Under the pieces are notes generated by a model, which was not told the origin of the DNA, made no database searches, and saw only the letters and a list, made by a program, of their open reading frames with translations. Positions 24,757 to 29,764 of a stretch of DNA of 29,764 nt are shown in pieces. The translations under genes were made by a program, and so were the position numbers. Source of the DNA: JAAYRQ01 sp035647235 (GTDB lineage Bacteria; Bacillota; Syntrophomonadia; Syntrophomonadales; Syntrophomonadaceae); contig CAZEPV010000022.1 of NCBI GenBank assembly GCA_964514235.1, forward strand, positions 1-29,764. Direction: 5' to 3'. How positions within the stretch are numbered: the stretch's first letter is position 1; the number at the start of each line of letters is the position of its first letter.

Positions 24757-25515
24757 ATGTCAGATGAATTATATGATGGAGCACGACTCGAAGATTTAAC
24801 CCCCGAGGATTTAGTAGTTTTTATTCTGGATTTATCACATCGCATAGCGGTTCACCATGCCCTATGGTTTAGGGAAGTTGAACACCAGTTGGGTATGAAA
24901 AAAGCTTTGGATATATTAGAAGAAACTGCTGAGAAATCACGTAATATTAGTATCAATAGGTTTAGTAAGACCCTGGGTTTTGAAGTTAATAATGGCTTAC
25001 CCCAACCTTTATTAAATATGCCGCGTGAAAAACTACTGCAGCTTACTAGTGATTTAGGTAAAAATTGGTTGGCCATGGATGGTCTTTGGTTTCAGGCAGT
25101 TGAAAAGGCATATGGAATGAATGATGCCAAACGCAGCAATGATTCATGTTGGCACCGCTTTTCACAGGTAGAAGCACGAATGATTAAAAATTTCTTAGGT
25201 TTACCAGCCCAAGCTGGTCTTAAAGGCTTGAAGCAGGCATTAGGATACCGCCTATATGCACGGGTTAATCAGCAATCAATTCTAGAGGAAAGCCCCTCTA
25301 GTATCGTTTTTCAAATGAATGACTGTCGGGTACAATCAGCCCGCAAACGCAAAGGTATGGATGATTACCCTTGTAAATCTGCAGGCTTAGTTGAATATAG
25401 TCGATTTGCTTGGGAAATTGATGAGCGGATTCATACCGAATGTCTAGGGTGTCCACCTGATGAACATCCCCCCGAATGGTTTTGCGCTTGGCGTTTTGTT
25501 TTAAAAAGTAAATGA
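24757..25515 (+). CDS. Cytosolic protein of unknown function, DUF6125-like, with conserved Cys motif
   Basis: The 252-residue soluble protein is mostly helical and has no signal or membrane segment. Two halves look alike: SHRIAVHHALWFREVEHQLG (about 28-47) and LGKNWLAMDGLWFQAVEKAYG (about 99-119). The C-terminal part has a Cys set: C in DDYPCKS, C-x2-C in TECLGCPP, and C in WFCAWRF. This resembles a family of uncharacterised anaerobe proteins (DUF6125), from memory only, and a metal or Fe-S site is possible. An in-frame TTG 15 nt upstream is not used because the GGGAGG ribosome site lies 7 nt before the chosen ATG. It stands alone with no functional neighbour. Confidence 0.65.
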   Translation: MSDELYDGARLEDLTPEDLVVFILDLSHRIAVHHALWFREVEHQLGMKKALDILEETAEKSRNISINRFSKTLGFEVNNGLPQPLLNMPREKLLQLTSDLGKNWLAMDGLWFQAVEKAYGMNDAKRSNDSCWHRFSQVEARMIKNFLGLPAQAGLKGLKQALGYRLYARVNQQSILEESPSSIVFQMNDCRVQSARKRKGMDDYPCKSAGLVEYSRFAWEIDERIHTECLGCPPDEHPPEWFCAWRFVLKSK

Positions 25516-25560
25516 TATTAGAAAAGATTATAGCTTTAACCTAGCCCTTTTTTCCACTAT

Positions 25561-25596
25561 GAAAATATGAAAAATGGTAACATTTTTAACATTTTC
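25561..25596. repeat. Imperfect hairpin between the DUF6125-like and zinc-ribbon genes
   Basis: Inner stem AAAAATG / CATTTTT closes a GTAA loop, and outer stem GAAAAT / ATTTTC is separated by a 3-nt internal loop. It could be a weak terminator for the upstream gene or a regulatory site for the downstream one. No U-tract follows directly. Confidence 0.4.
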
Positions 25597-25665
25597 TCAT
25601 ATCTTGTATTAAGGTAAATTAATCCTTGTAGTAAAATTGGGGATTTCAGGAAGGAGCTTAATCAT

Positions 25666-26418
25666 ATGACTTATTGGCTTCATTGCCAAACTTGTAAAAA
25701 GTGGACTAAATCAATTACCCCACTTTCCAAAGATAAGTTATGTTTCTATTGTAATAAACCTTTGGTAAAACCCAAACAGGTGTTTTCGGCAAAAATAGAA
25801 AATGTGGCCTATGACAAATCTAGTAAATTTGAAAAAGGACCTAAAAATACTATCGAAAATCAACAGGATATCTATATTGAAACCCCACCAGAAACCGAGA
25901 TAATTCAAGGGAAAAACAAGAAAGGTATTGATGGAATAGAAGAATCTAAATCTAATGCATTTGGGCTGGAAGAACTTGGGGCACTCAAGCTAGATATAAG
26001 TGAATCTAGGATAAATGAAATGTCCAAACTTGATGCAAATGAACCCGCAGTGCTAGAATCACATGATTTAGATATAAGCAAATCAAAAATAACCGAACCA
26101 TCTAAGCTCGACACAACTAACTCTGAAAAACTGGAAACACTAGAATTCGATACAACTAAGTCGGAAGGAACTGAAGTATTTGAGCTTGATACCACTAATT
26201 ATGAAGAGCCAGAAGAAAATAGTTTAGGCATAAGCGAACCCAGTACAATGGAAACTATTAGCCCCAAATCATTAAATAGGCAACTAGAACCAAAGAAACC
26301 AGTCGAAAAAAAACCTCTGATAAAAAAAGAGATTCCTAACCCTCCCTTAAAATATATGCTTATTGATGAGGTGATAATTAAGGGTGCACCAGCACATAAA
26401 ATCAATATAAAAAATTAA
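25666..26418 (+). CDS. Zinc-ribbon protein with seven 13-residue acidic tandem repeats, unknown function
   Basis: The 250-residue protein falls in four parts. Residues 1-35 form a zinc ribbon (C7-x2-C10 and C26-x2-C29). Residues 36-108 are charged and probably disordered. Residues 109-199 are seven consecutive 13-residue units of consensus LDxxxSxxxExxx, for example LDISESRINEMSK, LDISKSKITEPSK and LDTTNSEKLETLE. Residues 200-250 are a basic, Pro/Lys-rich linker ending in a short beta-like segment (YMLIDEVIIKGAPAHKINI). I do not recognise the family. The layout suggests a scaffold or adaptor rather than an enzyme. AAGGAG lies 9 nt before the ATG. It is convergent with the acyl-CoA synthetase gene and shares its terminator. 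Confidence 0.65.
   Translation: MTYWLHCQTCKKWTKSITPLSKDKLCFYCNKPLVKPKQVFSAKIENVAYDKSSKFEKGPKNTIENQQDIYIETPPETEIIQGKNKKGIDGIEESKSNAFGLEELGALKLDISESRINEMSKLDANEPAVLESHDLDISKSKITEPSKLDTTNSEKLETLEFDTTKSEGTEVFELDTTNYEEPEENSLGISEPSTMETISPKSLNRQLEPKKPVEKKPLIKKEIPNPPLKYMLIDEVIIKGAPAHKINIKN
25990..26262 (+). repeat. 39-nt coding tandem repeat, seven diverged copies
   Basis: Seven units of exactly 39 nt (13 codons) are recognisable at protein level. Most begin Leu/Phe-Asp and carry Glu at the tenth or nearby positions. The nucleotide copies have diverged, so the array is old rather than a recent slippage product. Confidence 0.75.
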
Positions 26419-26466
26419 AAAACCTGGAGCAATTCCGATCTACATATCATTTTCTCCAGGTTTTTT
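26417..26466. terminator. Bidirectional terminator between convergent genes
   Basis: A 13-bp stem (AAAAAACCTGGAG / CTCCAGGTTTTTT) with a 24-nt loop has A-runs on one side and T-runs on the other, so it works in both directions. It begins in the stop codon of the zinc-ribbon gene and ends 28 nt from the stop of the acyl-CoA synthetase gene. Confidence 0.9.
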
Positions 26467-26494
26467 TATTATAATTATTCTATTTGTTTAAATA

Positions 26495-28093
26495 CTAAGA
26501 AATAAAAGTATCCGTACCTTCCCAATAGGGTTTACGTAGGTCCTTTTTCAACATTTTGCCTACTGCATTACGGGGAATTGTATCTATATAATCTACAGAC
26601 TTGGGAACTTTAAACCCAGCTAAATATTGACGGCAATAAGCAATTATTTCCTCTTCACTAACTTCATAGTCTGGTTTTAATACCACTATGGCTTTGACCA
26701 GTTCGCCCCATTTTTCATCAGGTATTCCAATTACTCCAACATCAGCAATACCTTCCATACCCATGATTACATCTTCAATTTCAGCAGGGTAAATATTAGT
26801 GCCGCCACTTACTATCATATCTTGGGCACGATCAACTAAGAAATAATAACCATCCTCATCAAATCTGGCCATATCCCCTACTGAACACCATTGATCATCT
26901 AAAAAGGATTCAGCAGTACCTTCTGGATTATTCCAGTAACCATTAAAAGTAGATGGGCTTCTTACATAAAGGACTCCAATTCCACCTGGTTCGGTCACTT
27001 CGTTACCATCGAGATCGACCACTTTTAGGTCTATGTCAAAGCTGCCTTTACCTATACTTCCTTCTTTCTTTAAGCCAAACCATTCATCACTTGTAATAGC
27101 AGTAACAAAGCCTAGCTCTGAAACTCCCAGCATATTAACACACTTAGCATTGGGTAGTTTCTCTGCCATAGCCTGGAAAATATCGCTATGCATAGGAGCC
27201 CCACAAGATACGGCTAATCTTACTGATGATAAATCATATTTAGCCACTGTTTCCGAAGGCAACATTGCTAGCATCCATTTAAACATAACTGGAACCATAA
27301 AAACGAAAGTTGGTTTAAAAAGATCAATTAAGCGTAGAGAATCTTCAGGAATAAATGCAGGAGCAATAGTAATGGTACCCCCTACCATAAGGGTGCAGTA
27401 TACATAGCCAGCGGTAGCTGCGGCATACATAGGGGCGGCCACAAATAATGTATCATCCCTGCTGACACCTAGCTCAATTGCAGTAGATATTGCCATATTA
27501 TAATCGCAGTATATTGTTCGTACAGCACCCTTGGGCTTACCTGTCGTGCCTGAAGTATAGAAAAGCATATGCATATCCTCAAGTTGTAAATCAACATTGG
27601 GCTCTTCGAGGCTACCTTTAGCTATTAGTGCTTCATAGTTTAATACGCCTTCTATTTCATTATCACTAATTACCACAATTTCCTTAACATCAGGTAGGCT
27701 ATCCATTAAGGGCTTAATAGTCTCATACTGCTCTTCTTGAACAAAAACAAGTTTTGCCTGGCTATTGGTAATTTGATAAATAATCTCTTCAGAAGTCAGA
27801 CGATAATTACCAAAACTAATAGGCAGGCCAGCCATCAATGCCGCTACAATAATTTCCACGTACTGGTAACAGTTAGGCATATAGGTGATAATTAAATCTG
27901 GCTTGGAAAAACCCTTATCCAAAAGGGAATTAGCCAACCGTGAACAACGTTCCCACATTTCAGCATAAGTTGAACTATATGTTTCCGTTTTGAGGGCTAT
28001 TTTGTCTGGACGTTTAATCACATGCCCTCGTATAGTTGCAAGGCCAGTACTGGTCAAGGTTGTTTTTCCAGGTTGCTTTCCAATAAAATCCAT
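26495..28093 (-). CDS. Acyl-CoA synthetase (class I adenylate-forming enzyme)
   Basis: The 532-residue enzyme activates a carboxylic acid as acyl-AMP and then transfers it to CoA. The P-loop-like motif is FYTSGTTGKPKGAVRT near 173-188. The adenine-binding segment is LGVSELG near 317. The hinge and ribose site is YYFLVDRAQDMIVSGGTNIYP near 410-430. The catalytic Lys lies in PRNAVGKMLKKDLR near 508-521. The sequence is of the medium/long-chain or CaiC-like type; the acid is not predictable. AAGGAGGT precedes the ATG. It is divergent from a LysR-type regulator with a palindrome between, the classic regulator-target arrangement. Confidence 0.9.
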   Translation of the reverse strand: MDFIGKQPGKTTLTSTGLATIRGHVIKRPDKIALKTETYSSTYAEMWERCSRLANSLLDKGFSKPDLIITYMPNCYQYVEIIVAALMAGLPISFGNYRLTSEEIIYQITNSQAKLVFVQEEQYETIKPLMDSLPDVKEIVVISDNEIEGVLNYEALIAKGSLEEPNVDLQLEDMHMLFYTSGTTGKPKGAVRTIYCDYNMAISTAIELGVSRDDTLFVAAPMYAAATAGYVYCTLMVGGTITIAPAFIPEDSLRLIDLFKPTFVFMVPVMFKWMLAMLPSETVAKYDLSSVRLAVSCGAPMHSDIFQAMAEKLPNAKCVNMLGVSELGFVTAITSDEWFGLKKEGSIGKGSFDIDLKVVDLDGNEVTEPGGIGVLYVRSPSTFNGYWNNPEGTAESFLDDQWCSVGDMARFDEDGYYFLVDRAQDMIVSGGTNIYPAEIEDVIMGMEGIADVGVIGIPDEKWGELVKAIVVLKPDYEVSEEEIIAYCRQYLAGFKVPKSVDYIDTIPRNAVGKMLKKDLRKPYWEGTDTFIS

Positions 28094-28142
28094 TCTATCA
28101 CTACCTCCTTATTCTTTAATCTTGTATCGAAGTGTTCTTATA

Positions 28143-28172
28143 TATAAAATACTATATAAGATGTATTTTATA
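28143..28172. promoter_or_regulatory. Palindromic operator between acyl-CoA synthetase and LysR genes (putative)
   Basis: Perfect 10-bp arms TATAAAATAC / GTATTTTATA surround a 10-nt centre in the 142-bp divergent region. LysR-type regulators bind such AT-rich dyads. TATAAT-like boxes lie at its LysR side. The AT-richness of the region lowers the weight of any single palindrome. Confidence 0.5.
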
Positions 28173-28235
28173 AAATATATAATTTGGTATATAATTATAA
28201 CTAAATAGATATAGATGAAATTGGAAGGCGAACAA

Positions 28236-29120
28236 ATGGAACTAAAACTAATTAAGTATTTTTGTCTAGTAGCTGAAACAGAGAATGTAACTTCTGCAGC
28301 TCAATCAATAGGCATATCCCAGCCCTATCTATCTAAAAAAATTAAACAATTAGAAGGGGAATTAGGAATCAATCTTTTTGACCATGTCGGAAGAAATATT
28401 AAACTTAATCAATATGGGGAGATTTATTATAAATATGCCAAAACAGTATTAGATACTCTAGATATCGCCCAAGATAGATTAAATGAATTACACGGAAAAA
28501 CTCTTACCTCATTTTCACTTTATACCAATGTAAGTCTTTATATGCCAGGACTGTTGGGTCAGTTCCATAAAGAAAATCCCCACCTCAATTTAGTGCAATT
28601 ATCAGCCCCCAGAACTAAGATTATTGACAACCTTTTGGCAGAGGAAACTGATTTTGCCATTTGTACACCGCCAATTTACCATCCAGAAATAACAACACAA
28701 CTACTCTTCAAAGACACTGCTTTAGTCTTGCTCCCTTACCAGCACCCTTTAAACCAGGAGAAATTCTTATCGCTAAGTGATCTACATAATAGAAACTTTA
28801 TAATAACACCCATTGGTTACGGTATGCGTGATAATATGGATATAGTATTTGCAAGTAAAAATGTCTACCCGAATATTGTTATAGAAACTGCAGATTCCTC
28901 TTTAATGCCCGCTTATGTCCGCGCAGGTGTAGGAATTGCTATGATCCCTGGTACGGTTGTTAAAAACGATAAATTGCTAACCACCGAATGTAAGAGAATT
29001 ATCGATACTAACTACCTAGCCCATATCAGTTTAAGTTGGAAAAGGAATCGCTACATAACCAAAAACCATCAACGCCTAATTGACTTTATGATAAATTATT
29101 ATTCCCATATAGGAAATTAA
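28236..29120 (+). CDS. LysR-family transcriptional regulator
   Basis: The 294-residue protein has an N-terminal winged helix-turn-helix (about 1-60: LKLIKYFCLVAE, NVTSAAQSIGISQPYLSKKI, LEGELGINLFDHVGRNIKLN). The effector domain follows, of the periplasmic-binding-protein type (about 88-290). An upstream in-frame ATG at 28215 has no ribosome site. The start at 28236 has GGAAGG 7 nt before it and gives the standard MELKLIKYF opening. It probably controls the divergent acyl-CoA synthetase and itself, and could respond to an acyl-CoA or the free acid; both points are inference from layout. Confidence 0.92.
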   Translation: MELKLIKYFCLVAETENVTSAAQSIGISQPYLSKKIKQLEGELGINLFDHVGRNIKLNQYGEIYYKYAKTVLDTLDIAQDRLNELHGKTLTSFSLYTNVSLYMPGLLGQFHKENPHLNLVQLSAPRTKIIDNLLAEETDFAICTPPIYHPEITTQLLFKDTALVLLPYQHPLNQEKFLSLSDLHNRNFIITPIGYGMRDNMDIVFASKNVYPNIVIETADSSLMPAYVRAGVGIAMIPGTVVKNDKLLTTECKRIIDTNYLAHISLSWKRNRYITKNHQRLIDFMINYYSHIGN

Positions 29121-29154
29121 GATTCTAATTCTAATAAACTACCTCTACATGTGG

Positions 29155-29519
29155 TTAATTCTGCCCCAAATTCTGACTACTTTTATTTTCTATTGAATGA
29201 TTTTTACCAACCCCACCAAAAGGAAGATTAGTTGAAGAAATGTACATTAGGGTATCATTGATACATCCACCACAAATGAAATTTCCTTCAATAGCTTCTT
29301 AATACTCTTACGATTATTTGAAAATATATACAAAGCAAGAGGATAGGAATTTTTCCCCCTAATTTTAATATAAACTGGAACAAGACTTCCAACCATTGCT
29401 TGCATAACTATTTTGCCTACAGCTGGACTGCCAGTAAAAAATATGTAGTTGAAAGAAAATCCCTAAAGTTCAGTAGCAATTTCAATTCCACCTTCTACAG
29501 CGGCAATATAATCTGTATT
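29155..29519 (-). pseudogene. Aldehyde dehydrogenase (class 3 / AlkH type) remnant
   Basis: Translating the minus strand gives clear ALDH pieces in order: FNYIFFTGSPAVGKIVMQAM (cofactor region), a damaged IKIRGKNS where LELGGKSP is usual, PLALYIFSNNRKSIKKLLKE, GGCINDTLMYISSTNLPFGGVG (C-terminal core), and a TAA at 29155-29157. Defects include an in-frame TAG before the first piece, and loss of about 110 residues including the catalytic Cys between GKNSYP and LALYIF. There is also a frameshift before GGCINDT, and no N-terminal half. The conserved Glu of LELGGK is Lys. It cannot make an active enzyme. It lies between the LysR gene and a terminator and is not part of an evident operon. Confidence 0.85.
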
Positions 29520-29559
29520 AAAAATTGTTTATAATATTATAGTTCTTATATTTTAAAAA

Positions 29560-29592
29560 ACAGCGGCAAAAATTCTTTTATCTTGCCGCTGT
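29560..29592 (-). terminator. Rho-independent terminator of the NrfD-like gene
   Basis: A perfect 10-bp GC-rich stem (ACAGCGGCAA / TTGCCGCTGT) with a 13-nt loop is followed on the minus strand by TTTTTT. It lies 57 nt after the stop of the partial gene at the right edge. Confidence 0.85.
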
Positions 29593-29648
29593 CAATTGAA
29601 ATCTTAGTATACCGATTAGGTAGGTACCCTTTTTCTATATCTTTTTTG

Positions 29649-29764
29649 TTAAATTACTGGTGCATATACTCCTATACTCAATATCAAATACCTTAAATAA
29701 AAAGCACCGATTACTTCAAATAAGGCTATCCATATAATTAATGTGCTAGAGAGGGACACAAGAC
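29649..29764 (-). CDS. C-terminal end of a membrane protein, probably NrfD/PsrC-type subunit (partial)
   Basis: Only the last 37 codons are in the window; the gene continues beyond the right edge. The fragment is a hydrophobic helix (TLIIWIALFEVIGAFYLRYL) followed by ILSIGVYAPVI and a TAA. The F-Y-L-R-Y-L-I-L pattern just before the end is typical of NrfD-type quinol-interacting subunits of molybdopterin oxidoreductase complexes. With so little sequence, another polytopic membrane protein remains possible. The terminator downstream supports a genuine gene end. Confidence 0.5.
   Translation of the reverse strand, partial: LVSLSSTLIIWIALFEVIGAFYLRYLILSIGVYAPVI

Noticed and set aside
25990..26262. 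Considered as a CRISPR array because of the regular 39-nt period
   Set aside because: There is no repeat-spacer alternation. The units are contiguous, diverged and coding.
25905..26405. Long Ser-rich open frames antisense to the zinc-ribbon repeat protein
   Set aside because: They mirror the 39-nt repeats and have no ribosome sites. Their Ser/Leu bias is what the complement of Asp/Glu/Lys codons gives.

Overview
The window is AT-rich (mid-30s % GC by eye), with strong AGGAGG-type ribosome binding sites, several TTG, GTG and even ATT starts, and U-tract terminators. The gene set (clustered mutS/mutL/miaA/hfq, a YlbF-family protein, two acetyl-CoA hydrolase/transferase paralogues, sugar-acid catabolism genes, a Tat-exported molybdopterin enzyme) suggests an anaerobic Bacillota of the Clostridia/Peptococcaceae type. 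This placement is an inference; no rRNA or tRNA gene was seen.

Layout. (1) 36-3118: a Tat-dependent molybdopterin oxidoreductase that appears to lose its C-terminal domain, behind a TetR-type regulator whose promoter carries a large palindrome. (2) 3335-14615: one long minus-strand operon, miaB - ylbF-like - mutS - hydantoinase/oxoprolinase-like - histone-deacetylase-like - mutL - RsmJ-like methyltransferase - miaA - hfq, closed by a terminator. It mixes mismatch repair, tRNA modification (MiaA then MiaB on A37) and post-transcriptional regulation, with two metabolic-looking hydrolase genes between mutS and mutL. (3) 14795-16391: a small minus-strand operon of a DUF368 (PopT-type) membrane protein, a 71-residue unknown and a YuzD-like thioredoxin-fold protein. 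(4) 16448-20314: a sugar-acid operon, partly in ruins. A CtBP-type 2-hydroxyacid dehydrogenase and a UxaA-type dehydratase are intact. Downstream, an MFS transporter and a TRAP large permease are truncated and joined, and a short-chain dehydrogenase survives as a 28-codon remnant of its two ends.

(5) 20342-24646: two acetyl-CoA hydrolase/transferase paralogues flank a fused O6-methylguanine methyltransferase / AlkA-type glycosylase. The minus-strand paralogue appears to start at an ATT codon. (6) 24757-26466: a Cys-containing cytosolic protein of unknown function and a zinc-ribbon protein carrying seven 13-residue tandem repeats. (7) 26495-29120: an acyl-CoA synthetase divergent from a LysR-type regulator, with a 10-bp-arm palindrome between them. 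(8) 29155-29764: a decayed aldehyde dehydrogenase, a terminator, and the last 37 codons of a probable NrfD-type membrane subunit entering from the right.

No CRISPR array, insertion sequence, phage gene or obvious defence system is visible. The least-explained parts are the HDAC-like/hydantoinase-like pair inside the mutSL operon, the ATT start, the deletion-scarred sugar-acid operon and the zinc-ribbon repeat protein.
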